From: Paragonimus westermani
Lineage: Eukaryota; Platyhelminthes; Trematoda; Plagiorchiida; Troglotrematidae
NCBI GenBank assembly: GCA_008508345.1
Contig: QNGE01002664.1
Location: forward strand, 42,863 to 106,862
DNA: 64,000 nt
Reading direction: 5' to 3'
Part shown: piece by piece, positions 34,783-49,700 of the stretch
Layout of the letters: each line of letters begins with the position of its first letter
Position numbering within the stretch: the first letter of the stretch is position 1
Program-made: the position numbers and the translations under genes
Notes under the pieces: model-generated
The model's input: the letters and a program-made list of their open reading frames with translations, nothing else
Database searches by the model: none
What the model was told of the DNA's origin: nothing

Positions 34783-37700
34783 CTAAACAACACAAATTAG
34801 TTGGGAAAATGACGGTGCTAGGCAAACGGTTCAATCAAAAGAAGGAACAATCAGACAACAATACATTACGTTTCGTTTTTCGATCTGCAGTCCATTAAAA
34901 TATGTCTGGTCAGGCCAATGTAACAGCATTAGCAACAAAGCGTATAAATCAGTGAGTCATATTAAATGAAATCTGGCCAAACAGATTTTCTGTATAAGAC
35001 GCGAACACAGTGCAGTGTTGGATATTACGAACGCAGTAGAATGATTGTCACAAGTCCCAGGGTTTTTCGTGCACATGCCCCACGGTACATTTGAAAACTT
35101 GGGTAACATGTGCCTCATTTGTCACACTCTCCTGCATAGAACGCCAAGAATTCGTGATGAGGAATGCACGGGAGAAAAGTTCAGCGAAAATGACCAACAG
35201 CATACACATATTACTGCCAACCAGGAGAGCTTGAAAACTTCCTTATCCGATAAGACACAAGGCCGGTTAGGTACCAAGGTACTCTTATTTCGCATAAGGT
35301 TTTGAACCCCACTGAACGTCTCGTCTGAACGATCTGCCATAACCGTATTACGACTGCCTCTAGATAACGAACTGATGGTTTTGCAACAAAAGATCAGTAG
35401 TACGGCTCCTAAAAGTGACACTGATCAATGTCTCGTCAATGTTTGAAAGCATCGGATAAGCAAACGTAAGGATTGCCGGTGACCTGAAACACACGTACTG
35501 CATGCCGAGGCCCTTATTCACGGGCCATCGGGTAATTGAGTAATTCAGCGACTCGCAGAGACATGAAAGTGTCAGTCTCCTCGTAATCATTGAGCGCGTT
35601 ATGAAGTAATCACAATATTCCATGCAACGGGCAGACGTGACAAATACTCAGTTATTTTCAGGTTGACCATCACTCATATTTGATCGCATCCTTCGCATTC
35701 AGATAGACTTTCCAGCCAGCCTCTTTCGAAAAGAAACACTAAACTCAAGTTTCGCTCTCATTAGAGCTCGTCAGTAGTGCATATCCTTGCCACGACCGGG
35801 ACTTGAACTCCGGACATTCCAGTCATGAGGCAACCGTGTTAACCACTGCGCCATTGACCTCACATTAGGCACGACCGAATTATCAAATCTGAACGCTCAA
35901 CCACTCTCGCTTGTAATGTAAATATAACATTACGTAAATAAATCATCAGTCCTCTCGACCACATTAGGAAGGGCATCTCGCAGTGTTTGTGGATGCATAA
36001 AAACAGGACTAACTGCCGTCCTATGGACACGTTACGGCCAGATATCCCTCGGTACTGTGTATCAAAACAACACCTGGACATTGTTACCGTTGGGTTGAAG
36101 TCAACAGAAAACGATAGCCCGATTATCGGCCAGCAGATTCAGTGTTAAATCTCAAATCTTTTCGAGTATTTTGCTTACACCAATCCAAGGACATCGCGAT
36201 AGCCAGTTAGGTGAGAGAAAGTTAATACAAAATTGTAAGTTGGATTTCAATCAAATACAAGAACGTTGGACTTTAACCATTCAATACGAATTTTGTTTCA
36301 CGTTTACTCACTTGTGATCACAGTGTAACTTTGGTAAACTAGGATCAGCTTCTTACTTAACGATTAAGGGCCCACTGAAATTCATGAAGAACTGCCTCGA
36401 TAACAGCGCGATTATCAAGACATGCAAACGAACCTTTCTGGCACCATCACTACACAAGCTTTTGGTGTGAAATACGAACGTACCAAGCGGGGGCGGTTTG
36501 TGCTAGGTCACCCACCGAAAACTGAGCATCATCAAACAAGTGATAGATAATTGTTAACCACAATGGTGTAGTTGACAAACAATACGACTGAGCCATTTGA
36601 CTAATCACAATTCACAAAAGTATGCAAGAGATAGCAGCGCTTCAAACTATGGGTGCCCCGAATTGAACGCACATTGTCGATTCGGATGAGGTTTCACGAC
36701 TTTTCGTGTATCATCCAAACAATTGGCCAGCACTGAATAGTGAATACTCAGTTCACTCACAGCTAGGTACGCTAGTATTCGTGTGTTACTGTAACATGTA
36801 GGGTTAGCTAGCTAGTCACACATGTGATCGGACAGGTAACTTCAATTCAATAATATTCTACATATAATCAAGTAACACGAAACCCAATTCTCATTTGATA
36901 TGGATATGCTGAACCATGATGTCCGGATTGTACGCAAAGATATGCCATGTGTATTACAGTTTACTGTCAATTGTACATTTTTGATATATGCACAGTTACG
37001 GTTCTACAACCTGGATCCTGTCTGATTTGATACTAACGACTCCGATAACGCCTTTCAGGCGGAACTGGAGCTACAGAACATTTTACCAGAGAAACTAACT
37101 TTTTTAAAAGGACTAGTACCGAATGAGAGGCTGTACCAGACTTACAACATACAGTGTACCCTTGTCACGGTGTGCTTGGCGTCCACCAAACAGACTCGAC
37201 TGAATAAAATTATCATGCCTGAATCTACAAAATGATCACATGCGAATCCGGGTTACACGGATGTCGAAGCAGGATGGCAGCAGAACAAAATAAGTGATGG
37301 CTTATGAGGAATGGACAACACCGAGGCATTCGGTCACCAAAACGACGGGAAAAGAGACAGACTAAGAACGATAGCAACTCATGACACTAAACTGACTGTA
37401 GGTGTGCGTTTTAAGGATTTTTTGTCCGATTTTCTCTTAGCTGAAGATGATTCTACATTGTTATTTGGTTGCACCCAAACGATCATTCCTCTACAGCCAG
37501 AATCATCAGTTCCACACGATTGAGCACAGTGAGTATTCACCAACGCTCAGGGGACCTCAATGTCTCAAGAAGAGATGCGATATCTATCTTTTTTTGAAAA
37601 TCCAACTGAAAAACGTACACTCTTGCTATCGCACACAAACCGAAGTCACCGACCTGACTGAGAACATTGACTTTACTACCGATGAAACGTAATCACGGTC

Positions 37701-40700
37701 CTGGGTTATCATGAGTCAAACATCGTTAGCCACATCTGGTTTTAGCCTTCTCATTCAACACTCGTCTCCTCACGAACAGCAGGATGTTCGGAGTTCAGTC
37801 ATCTGTCTGGGGGTTGGGATCCAAAAAGATCCGTAACAAAAAGTGGAAAAACGACGCATGCGCCAAAATTTTCGATGGCGTCCGTGGGACCAGAAACTCG
37901 GGGAGACAGCCAGAAATAGCTACGTTTTGCGCGAAACATGTGAACAAAGAATGTAACTCTGTACGTCGAGATAAATCACAACTGCAACATCCAGTGTGTT
38001 TGTTGTGGTGCAGTTTCGCATGCACTATACCCGGTGCCTGAAAACAGACAGCGTCTCGAGTCGAGCACATTTTGTAGACATAAAATCCAGTGGGGACAAT
38101 GCAAACATGCATCCGGACTTGAAAGTCACAATCAAATGCGAACGATGTTCAACGTACACCAGTTAAATGCCTTAAATTATCGCTTATAATCAATAAGACG
38201 GTGTATCAACTTTCACAAATTACAGCCGACAGCTTCGGTCATGGGCGAACGCGTGAAGGCTCATAGAACAGTTACTGCTCTTGTGAGATATCCGCACAAA
38301 ATTTAGTAGGAATGAAGTTGAACAGTTTGGGCGTCGTGTTTAACATGTTATTCATAAACAGATTGGGAATAAAACAACGTTACGAGCAAGTTGTAATACT
38401 CTACGTTCCAACCACCTCGGGTGGCCTTCCTCAGGAGTGTTGTAATCGAAATCTCGATTTCCATTACAGCACTCCTGAGGAAAGCCACCCGAGGTCGTTG
38501 GAACGTAGAGTATTACAACTTGTTCGTAACGTTGTGTTATTCCCAATCCGTTTATCAGTTACTGCTCTTGTACAGAAAGCATACGTGTACGGTTTTAATG
38601 TTGCCCTCGACCACCCGGTTGCTTTGGACAGGGTTTTGCACAGGCCACTTCTGACAGTTTACTCACAAGATTGTTTATTCAAACAAAGTCCAAAGCAAAA
38701 ACAGGTTCAAACTCTCGATCCATGAGCACTACTGAATCGACCATGTAGTGTGATTCAGTTCCCGGCTATGACAGAAACATGCAAGCTGGATTATCAGTGA
38801 ATTAGTGAAAGCTTTGACCGGCATGGATCAACTGATTCGAAGTCCACTGTACCAAATGGTGTTAACTGAATCAGATGAAGCTAGTACGGTTAACACCCTC
38901 ACTCAAGTACCGTTTGCGTCTTGCTACTGTGAGCCAAAACACATTTGCATTTCTACTCAAGGGGGTTATGGCGGAAACAACTGAGTTCTCTATTCAGAAC
39001 AGAAGTAGTGCGGAGACATTAGCTATACGTCTGCAGAGCCTGTTACAGTGCAAATGACAAACAAAGACGAGAAAACCTACTTAGACATACACATAGCCGC
39101 AAAGGCAACTCTTGATTTTTGTCCACCAGATAGGCTGCCGATCGGTTGCAGGGCCAGCATGTCTGTGATATTAAACCCGGCAAGTTGTGACCGATATACT
39201 TGTTCCGTTTGACCCGGGAATTTTCGCATCAGGAACTCCAAACTGTTCAAGCGCAAATCCAGTTGATCCACGTGATGTTGTGAGAAGTAGCCGACACGGA
39301 GAGAACGATGTGCGTGTCGTAGCCCGGCAGTCGGCTCTAGAGTGCCTAACAACAGACGCAGTAGAGTGGACTTGCCGGCGCCGTTCTCTCCAACCTAAAC
39401 GCAGTGGGAACAGATGAGTCCTATTCATATCCGACGCATAAACACGCATGTGTATAACAGTTCTCAGCTGAAATGCTAGCGACCAAATAACACCGCAGGT
39501 GCTACGCGGCACGATAGCCGACCGAAACATACGATGAAGACTTCAAGTTAGCGGATAACCAAAACAGATTTGCCTACACACTAGCTGGCGTACACATTAA
39601 CCTCCACAACAAACGTACATCTGTGGCCAAAACTGATGAAAAGCTGCCATATTACACTAGGAAGATAGGTTCAAAGTTGTGGAGAAGAGGTGAGATGAGG
39701 TGAAATGAGGATAGTCTTGTGCTCGAAAAGTAAACATTCAGGACCAATGTGTTCACATCTTGTAAACAAACCAACGAGTTAAAAGTGAGAATGCGAGAGT
39801 ATTTATGAGAAGATTCTGCCACAATACATTCATCTTGTTCAACTCGATTCTCATCTAACTCCTCTAGTTATAGCCACATGAGTTAAGAGACCACCAGCCC
39901 AGAGGACCAACGTGACTTACACTGGTTAGCCGTTTCCCGTTTACGCCTCAGACTTCGATTGCCTCAACACGAGTTCTTGGCTCGCATGCATTCTATGTAC
40001 TGGAAGACTGAGTAAACCACATGCATATGCGAAGTGGTCGGTATCGAACCCCTGAACGTCAAAGTTGACAGTCGACATCGTCAACGCTAGTCTATTCCTA
40101 TCGAAGTGAGTTTAACAAACGTTTTTTTTCGATGAATCAATCTGAAATTTAGTCGTTACATCTTGGGAGGTTTAGGTCGGAAGATTGAAACTAATGATCA
40201 TAATGAGTCCATATGGTCTCACCCAACGTTTATAGTGGAACTTCATGCAGCGTGTAGATCACTAGAATATTCGAGAAGACCGACTGTATCGAGTTGCCAG
40301 CTAGGTGTTATAACGCGATGCAAGAAAAGCCAAAAACCCTGCGGAACTTTATCCGTCCACGCCAATCTGACCGTTGTCAAATGGTGTATTAAAAATTCAA
40401 TGTGTACGTAAATTCACAAACTGTCAGGTTAGATGTACCAATCGCATTTTCAATGCAAGAAAACAATGAGTACACCCCGAAGCCATTGATTAATCTGAGG
40501 GGACGGCCAAGATGCGACTACGAAAGCACGTGTGTAAACGTGATTCCTAAATTCCAAAGTTGTTACGGATTGACTATCACAGTGATTCACCAGACTCGTT
40601 ACACACACCAACGTCTGTCATTAAAGGTCGCGTTTGTTAGTTTAACAAGCAATCAGCATTGACCACAATCATTCTTCACTGAGTGATGCTGAGGTTAGCC

Positions 40701-43700
40701 TGATAAGGAGCAAATTAGATATTCCAATAGAATCTGCTTAGATCCCTCTCTTTAAAAACATGTAAAGCATGACAGATTGTATTCTATCTGATAAACATAC
40801 ATCTTGAAACATTCGGTGCCCGCGGTACCGACGCGTAGGATTTCTCGTGCAGCAGCCATTTGTGCATACCTGAACAGTTATTTTTTTTTGAGGTGGTAAA
40901 CCCGGTAACAAAGTCCACTATATACTTTTCAACCACAGTTCATTTAAATGGACCTATTCACATGTAACACAATTGCAATGGCTCGCATCAGAATGACTTT
41001 GTTATACCACCGTTTTCCTTATCGTCCAGTGCGCTCCAGTTAATTTAACGCCAGTTCCGTTCTTGTTACCGGACTGTCCGTCTCAGATATAACCGGATCA
41101 AACCAGTATTTGTTATCACGACTACATTCTATATGTCGAGTATCATAAGTTCACAAAGTCGACTAATGAGATGTGAACCAAATGCCATCATGCGTACACC
41201 CGTTGACCTCTAACCAACCGAGGGTCAGATCAACTAGTAAGCGATGAAGGATTTGGTTTGCTGGTAACGTTTTACTCTTGACAGAAGTTTCTTCAAACCA
41301 GATGAACTAGTTAGATATTTGGTGGCAGTCAAGACAGACTAGACACAAACAACTGAACGATGCAGAAGATAACAAATCACGGGTCACGCGTACATAGACA
41401 TAGAAGTGGAATCGATATAGTCAGCCAGATAGGCTGGTCAGAGATTCGAGTGATTTTGAGGAATATGGACAACCGAGCCATAAGCTTGATCTGTTGACAT
41501 TGTCGTTGATCAATCCAAGACCTGCCTCATCACTTCGTGATTTAAAAAGCATTTGCGACCAAGCACTCCAGATGGTTCTAAACCCTCGTCGAACTATCTC
41601 GACATTTTCCCCCCATCAATTTCATGGCCCACGTCTAACACTTCTTCAAATGGACTACGAGTTTACTGACCGAAGAAAGTGGGTGAGTTAAGTTAACAAA
41701 CAGCAAGTATGATGGGCCAATCAATCAGACAATTGGTCACACTTACAATACATATACGTGAGTCTGAAGATACGCTTAGGTCCACTTTGTGAAGAATCGG
41801 TTTGTCCGGAGTGTAGTGGAAATCAACTTCATCTAATCGCAATACAGGAGAAGAGAGCTTATCACAGACGGGCAGACGAATAACAATTTTGAGATCTTTT
41901 TCGGGTAGTGAGATTGGAGGCAGGCGTTCAAGTTGTTTGATTCTGCTCTGCACCAGAGAGGCTCGTTTGGCATTGTATCGAAATTTGTCGATGAATTGCT
42001 GTAGAAATAGTTGGTGGGAAGGAAGGAAACGTGCAATGATGGGAAAATTGTGTGAAATATTTATGCGAGAGAACGATGTGAACATTGACAATGTGTTGAA
42101 AATAGGAATACTCATACATTTTGTGAAAATGGGCATTGCTTTTGATGGCCTAAAGGCATCCACCAACCGAATCCTGAATTTAGCACTCGAAAAGCATTAA
42201 ACTGTTGAGAAATGATGCCTAGTAGTCACGGCGCTGATAAAGTGGAGGACGTACCTAGTAAGCCTACAGATGTAGCACAAGATTCCGGAGTAGATTCATA
42301 CCGAGACAGGCCCGGAGAAAAACCCAGACCGATTCGTGCTGAGTTCCCGTGAAACTGAGTTTACAATCAATCAAGTGCTCAATGCTAGTAACTGTATAGA
42401 GGAAATTCTCTCTAGATCATAGAAGAAACGAAAAAACCTAAGAGGGATATTCAGAGCGAACGAGTTTACTAAATGAACAAGGAAGGTGACCGATGCTCCG
42501 GCAAAAAACAGGTTGCAATAAGCACAAACGACGAAGGGTACAGAACAACTGTGTCTTAGTGTGAGAGTAATAATTTTACAGCGTAGCAAAGCAAGCCTTC
42601 ATGTGGTGGTCAGTCCGATACAAATAAACTGGGAACTGGTATCAAATTATCACCAAAAGACACCTACCGGATAAACCAGAACACACGGTTCACTGAAACA
42701 AAGGGCATACTGACTGAAAAGAAAGACCTGCACACTGGGTTTTTTGGCAATATCAATTGCTAGAGGATGACAGCCGATAGTTGTTACGTCCAATTTTCGA
42801 CTTCGAAATCGCGAAAAATCATCGACCACGGACATAATGGGTCCGGTTATATGAAACGTCCGCAGTGAACAACACTGAAGTTAAGTGGCAGGAGATTTGG
42901 ACAAAAACGCGGCGGAAAACGTGGTTACTAGGTGGATCGTGATGAATTATGATGTATCAGAAGTGACGCAGAAGGCACACGCACTAATATCAACAAACTA
43001 TCATGCACAACTGAATGAGCTCATTGAATGCAACAGTCAAACAAGCACGCAAAGGTTCAGAACTCCATCAGAATAGAGCAGACGTATCTGACTTCCTGTG
43101 AAATATAGCGTTGCTGTGACAAATCAGCCGAAAGAACTACCAGCGAAATAAGAACGGTGGGTCGGGATCAGAAAACCTCGTGAACACACATAAGGGAGTA
43201 TTTTGTAGTTTAGTGCTGAGCAAGGTCGAGACATCATAAGTAGAAGAAAGGAAGAGATAGGGGAACATGCGGATACACATGCTCGTTGCCCGAACCAAAG
43301 TAAATCGCCAACTGAATGGAAGGGCCTGTGCTTCGTACAGACAAAATAAGATCCAATGTACAGGACTGAAGGGAATGGTGAGACAAAAACAAGTGTAGGG
43401 CAGTGAGCCGACAAATTGCCTGGAGGACAAAACGGGACAAAAACGAGAACGCAAAAGTTAACGTTGCATTAGTCAAACGAAAATAATCAGGAATTGGCAG
43501 GAAACGCAAAAGAGTGTGCTGCGTGCTAATCAGGCGTGTTAGTGAGTTATATGAGGAGAATGGCTAGTGGTGTAGACACATGGGAAAGTAAATCACCATG
43601 CAATCTACCTGTTAAAAACAAACGTGTACCACGGTGTGGGAGTGAGAACGTGACTTCAAGTCAAATGATCATCCACTCTAACACTTTTATACTGGAAGCA

Positions 43701-46700
43701 CACCACTAACCACGTGACTGTAAGCATGAAGAACTTTTCAAGTTGAACATCACTCACATTTGATCGCAGCAAAAAATGGGGGAACAAAGCAACGTGCATA
43801 TCTGGACATTAAAAGTTCATGACAGTCACTACAGATTTGTTGAACTCTGTGCACACGCACATGCCCAGTCAGATGCTTCCCTTATTTATCAAATTTCACA
43901 AACCAAGGCAATTGCATCTTCCAGTTTCACCTAATGACGCACGAAATATTCGGAACACCATACGTGGTTGAGCGAAGAATGAACGCGACTCGTAGGAACC
44001 TGGATGAAAAAAGCAGCGATTTTGTTCTCGTATATCAATTTGGTCAACCCTCGGTGAATGTAACTGAATGTCATGGATAAGGTCTTTCTCGCTACCGAAT
44101 AATTCGCCATAATCGATGGGGCCATTGACGACGTTATGAACATGAATAAATTTCGGCCAAATAGATTAATCGCGCAAACTGATGTCGTCACACCTGAGCA
44201 GAACAGGACAGTGATACTGACACAGAAAAGTGCACAGTAAGTGTGTGAATTGCGAAATGGTCCGGATCAGATTGAATCATGCTTTCGTTCCACACAAACT
44301 GAAGCCACTAAATTCAACGCTATTTAAACATTGGAGTCTGGAGCATCTAGGTTGATCAGTAGGTCTGAACTAGAGCATATTAACCATTTACAAAGTTCAT
44401 ACGTTCTAGCAAATCAACTTACGCCAACAAGGTACTAGTGAATTGGCTGGCAGAAGAAGCACACATGAGGAAGTATGACGAAAACCGCACACCATCTACA
44501 GCGCACACTAGCGTCTTCTGTTAACGGTTCCCATGGATTGCGGTGATCTCAGCCCGAGAAACGATCCCGACCTACAATAAGTTAATCCGTATGTCTACGC
44601 GAGGTCACCAGTCGTTCACCATGCACCTTATTCCAGTTTGCCGCGGTATCTACACAGTGCTCAGTGTAACAGGCGGCTAGGTGGCATTCCAAGTGCATGG
44701 CTCGACCAACGAAGTCTGAACGCATTTCTAACCGTTAATTACTCAATTGTGACACATACTATAGTATAATGTTTGTTGTTTTCGCAAGTGAAGATCTGAA
44801 GGTGGCCCCATTTCGAAATTGTCCATGAACAAATTCAGATCAGACAGAGTTCCATACACTGCCAATTGAAGCTAAGGTACAGCATTGTTTACAGGTTTTC
44901 CGTGATTATTTAGCACGTTGCTGATTGTGTTCAGAGTTTGACTGCTACGTTTCGTTTCAGACAATATTGTCAGAATCGAGTTTCGCTCTCATTAGAGCTC
45001 GTCAGTAGTGCATATCCTTGCCACGGCCGGGATTTGAACTCCGGACATTCCAATCATGAGGCAACCGTGTTAACCACTGCGCCATTGACCTTACATTGGG
45101 CACGACCGAATTATCAGATCTGAACGCTCAACCACTCTCGCTTGTGAGCAATGATCAGGTTGNNNNNNNNNNNNNNNNNNNNNNNNNNNNNNNNNNNNNN
45201 NNNNNNNNNNNNNNNNNNNNNNNNNNNNNNNNNNNNNNNNNNNNNNNNNNNNNNNNNNNNNNNNNNNNNNNNNNNNNNNNNNNNNNNNNNNNNNNNNNNN
45301 NNNNNNNNNNNNNNNNNNNNNNNNNNNNNNNNNNNNNNNNNNNNNNNNNNNNNNNNNNNNNNNNNNNNNNNNNNNNNNNNNNNNNNNNNNNNNNNNNNNN
45401 NNNNNNNNNNNNNNNNNNNNNNNNNNNNNNNNNNNNNNNNNNNNNNNNNNNNNNNNNNNNNNNNNNNNNNNNNNNNNNNNNNNNNNNNNNNNNNNNNNNN
45501 NNNNNNNNNNNNNNNNNNNNNNNNNNNNNNNNNNNNNNNNNNNNNNNNNNNNNNNNNNNNNNNNNNNNNNNNNNNNNNNNNNNNNNNNNNNNNNNNNNNN
45601 NNNNNNNNNNNNNNNNNNNNNNNNNNNNNNNNNNNNNNNNNNNNNNNNNNNNNNNNNNNNNNNNNNNNNNNNNNNNNNNNNNNNNNNNNNNNNNNNNNNN
45701 NNNNNNNNNNNNNNNNNNNNNNNNNNNNNNNNNNNNNNNNNNNNNNNNNNNNNNNNNNNNNNNNNNNNNNNNNNNNNNNNNNNNNNNNNNNNNNNNNNNN
45801 NNNNNNNNNNNNNNNNNNNNNNNNNNNNNNNNNNNNNNNNNNNNNNNNNNNNNNNNNNNNNNNNNNNNNNNNNNNNNNNNNNNNNNNNNNNNNNNNNNNN
45901 NNNNNNNNAATACTTCAATTCCTACCATATTCTACCACATTTGTTTATATGAGTAACTGTAACCCACAGCATATTTTACCGCTAGAATTAATCGGCCACC
46001 TTGTCACGTGTGTGCTGCACTGTTGTATGCGTTTGTAAATCTGGTCGTAAGTTGCTGTATATTTAAATTGTTTATCACTGAATTTGTAGAACCACGTTCG
46101 ATGTCGGTATATATATATATATATATATATAAAATCTTCTGCCCTCTGCCCATTTTAAGATATATATACATCCAGCCCAGACCGTGCGTAAGACTAGGCT
46201 ACTAGGACGCATATTTCGATTCTCCCGCTGATTTAACATATGTTGACCAGTTGCGTACGCATAATGGACGAAAACGACGACGGATGTTTTGTCGGTGATT
46301 TGCAAGATGGTGGTGACGAGATTATGTTAACCGAGAAGCTGGCTGCAGCTGAACTGCGCATAGGAGAATTAGAAAATATGATTTCAAAGTCCACGATACA
46401 GTATCCAGCTGACACAGGTCTAAGGATTTATAAGCCTGATGGTAACTGCCAGATAATTTGTGCAGAAAAACAAGGCGGAAACTCTGACTCTTATGTCTTC
46501 AATGATGTTGCCTGTACCTCGTTTAATGCTCGTGTTAAAAGACCCGTGAGTGTCGGATCGGTGGTTGAGTGGAACGGTGACGGAATGCAACATGACGGTT
46601 TGCGAGACCGGGTCCTGCCGGAAGCATGTGCGAAGGTTGTCGAACAGCCGCCAGGAAGCGAGTGAACTTGGGAAGATTATTAATTCTCTGTCGAACCTTC

Positions 46701-49700
46701 CCAAACGAGACATAGTTAGATTCAATGGGGATCCGATGAGGTACTGGTTGTTTATTTGCAGTTCTCAGTCCAGTGTGTTGAACATTGTGCAAGATCCGGA
46801 AGCCCGTTTATCTTATCTGATTCATAATTTTGACAGCGAAGCTTGAGAAGCTATCGAAAGATGTGCCATATTGGAACCTGAGGAAGGTTTTCGAGATGCG
46901 ATGGAGACACTTAGGACGAGGTTCGGTCGCCCGCACTTGATAGCTCGGGCCCACATCAATCAGCTAGTTGGTGGACCGACCGTGAGAACGAATGATGGGG
47001 ATGCATTAAACAAGTTCAGTTTGCTCATCCATTGGCTTATCTACCAAACGGGTGGTTTTTAAGGAGAGACGACACTTGACAGGTATGTAAAACGTTAAAC
47101 TGACCTGGATATGTTCACGTTCAGCTTTCTGAGCTTCGTACTCCCGTTGTTGTGCGAGCAGGCGGTCAGCCCGAGCCTGTTCAAATGCGTCGTAGTTGCC
47201 TCGATAGAAGTCCAGATGACGAGCGGTCAGGTGAATGATATCCGTGGCGACTGCATTCAAGAAGGACCGATCGTGTGATACAATGATGAGTATGTTGGAA
47301 CAATTCTACAAATATGAGGCGGGAAACGGTTGAAGGTGAACAGTGTCACATTTTTCTCCATCATACAAGCCGAACTCATCTGATAAAATAAAAGAGGTAC
47401 CTATACATACAAGTCTAGTGTTTAGCTGTATCCATGGCTAAAAACAGACGATGAAGGATAGAGGGGGATATATTTGTTGCAGAAACCACTGATCTATACC
47501 CGAACATTCAACCCTTTGCAGAAGAACCGAGACGTACGCTAAAACAACGCGGCATCTGTAGCTGTCCCTGTGTCGTTTCACGAGTTGTCCTTACACCATA
47601 AACAACCTCCTCTAACAGCGGTAACATTCGTGCAACAGTTTAAAGGTAATCTTCAACACATTTTACTCAGTCTATCTTATTCTGGCTCATTCAGTGGTTG
47701 CTCAGTGACCTTAACTACTATTTTTGGCAACAAGTATATATATATACTTCTTGTTGCATACGTGTGAGGGCAAAACATAATTGTGTCTGCATTCGTCTTT
47801 CGATTTGGCCTAAAAGCAATCAGCGAGGTCAGTCGGATTCACGGCTACGGTTTAGTTTATCTCAAGGCGGAAAATTCGAGTTCCGTCAAGTGCCCTTTTA
47901 CTCTGTGGTCAATCAACCCCATTTTCTTGGATGTTTACGACGCTACCTTCATCTACAACTCAACCAGACGACAACATTCACGTTGCCTAATCCAACCAGC
48001 TACTAGTTCTTCAAACGACTCCAGTCAGAGGCTAGATGGATTAAGAGGCGAACACGACCTTAACTTATTAGAAGCCGTTTTCGTTTCCTCCAATAAGTCA
48101 CTGATTTACTACCAAGTGTATTGAGTCAGGGCTCAGCAAAAAGTGCATGATGGAGCAAACGGTGGATTCACATAGTTAGACACAGTTTAGCCATCTAAAT
48201 TCACACATTTTCAGGGTTTCGATGGGCGAAATGACTTCACTACTGTTGATAAAAACATGCCACCAAAACCACCAATCACTTGTTGATGTGATTCGATATG
48301 TGTGAGTGAACACAAGCATCCGTGGGGAAATGCCCTAATACGTCTGATATCCTGGATAGTTAGCGGTTACATGCTGCAACCATTCATTACAAAACCTCCG
48401 ACTGTGTTCGTATGGACCTAAATAAACTAAAATTCTGGCGTCAATGTTTGTCTGTTTTGGAAAGACCGACCCAGTTTTCGAAACATGGACCAGTTAACAA
48501 CCTACAGAACCTCCCTTTTGAGTCTAAGAACAGTTGAATTGTTTACAACCAATAATCCAGGGAGTCAGGAGGGAACTGCTGATAGGTTCTCGTACACAAT
48601 GACCGGATGGAACTTTAGTTATAGAACATATAAGCAGGGTCTTACCTGCAAATAACCCTCCAACCAGATGAGGGCACGCATATCAAGCATGTTAGTCGGC
48701 TCGTCTAGCAACAGGAGATCCGGATTGGCGAACAGAGCTTGTGCCAAAGAAAGACGCATACGCCAACCACCAGAAAACTCTTTCGTTGGTCGTTTCTATC
48801 ACGGCGGAGTATAAGTGTGGGAGAAAGCGGTCAAGAAAAAAATCGACGAGCAGAATGGAAGTAAAAAAAATTGTAGAGCGCAGTACAAATTGGACTATCA
48901 GACAATCGCGAAAACTGTGTATTGCACAACAACAAACCGAGAAAACAGTACAATGATTACCAATCTATCCACCTAACCGAACGTAAAAGCCTACTAAATT
49001 TATGCGCAGACGCAAGCAAACAAAAAGACACTACTACACAACGCTTCCTAAAACAGCAATCATGAAGTGTCTGTAGCTTAATTCCGAGGGCGTGGACATA
49101 ATGAAGATATCTGGGTCAATAGCCTCTGCACAAAAGCCAAAGTCAGTCAGCATGTCTGAGGAAGCAATGATGCTTTTTAGTAGGGATGTCCGGATCCCGC
49201 TGCCCTAGGTGACTTGTGTGCCAATAACTGCACCAATTCGATAGTGAATTGGTACGCCGAAATTTGGAACGGTATGGCTAAGTGTGTTCGACTGTGTGCT
49301 CAAAAGCTGCTCGTACTGTTTACTCAAAATGTCGACGATATGTGCACCAGTAAACGTAAATCCAAGGTTCGAAATACCAGTCTTACTCCTGGTGCACACT
49401 AGGACTGCGCCGCGGGAAAATGTAGGGGGCAACTTACAAGTGTTAATCAAGACCATAGCGTTAATGAAACCGATCCCCTGATACAACAAAGGTGACGTGA
49501 GTGTGCCAGATGATGTACTCATCAAAAATATATTTACTGTGTTCCAGTTAGTATCATTTTGGGTTACAGCAAACCTAACTCGAAAAATTCGCCTTCTCAC
49601 TCAGGCTCTTATGGTGTGACGCGGAGTCCATACGTGACCTTCAAAGTCACCATGTCACAGTTACCTAAACCATTTTCCCGCGACGTTACAGTAGTGGGTT

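Larger units (their letters stand above)
38350..38560. mobile_element. Diverged palindromic hammerhead-bearing element, copy 2
   Basis: Inverted arms meet around 38454-38455 and match each other with several mismatches. They match the arms of the 24119-24314 element closely. The arm-plus-tail part (38285-38360) matches the reverse complement of 24303-24377, so this copy lies in the opposite orientation. Divergence between its arms argues that the palindromic form is a real, older feature of the family. Confidence 0.8.

Noticed and set aside
42810..42870. GAAACGTCC preceded by a partly complementary GGAC
   Set aside because: No CTGANGA core.
43124..43509. Three overlapping minus-strand open frames of 90-105 codons
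   Set aside because: The plus strand is purine-rich here, which removes stops from the minus-strand frames. No domain in any frame.
45091..46038. Long open frames through the run of N
   Set aside because: Artefacts of the 746-base assembly gap.
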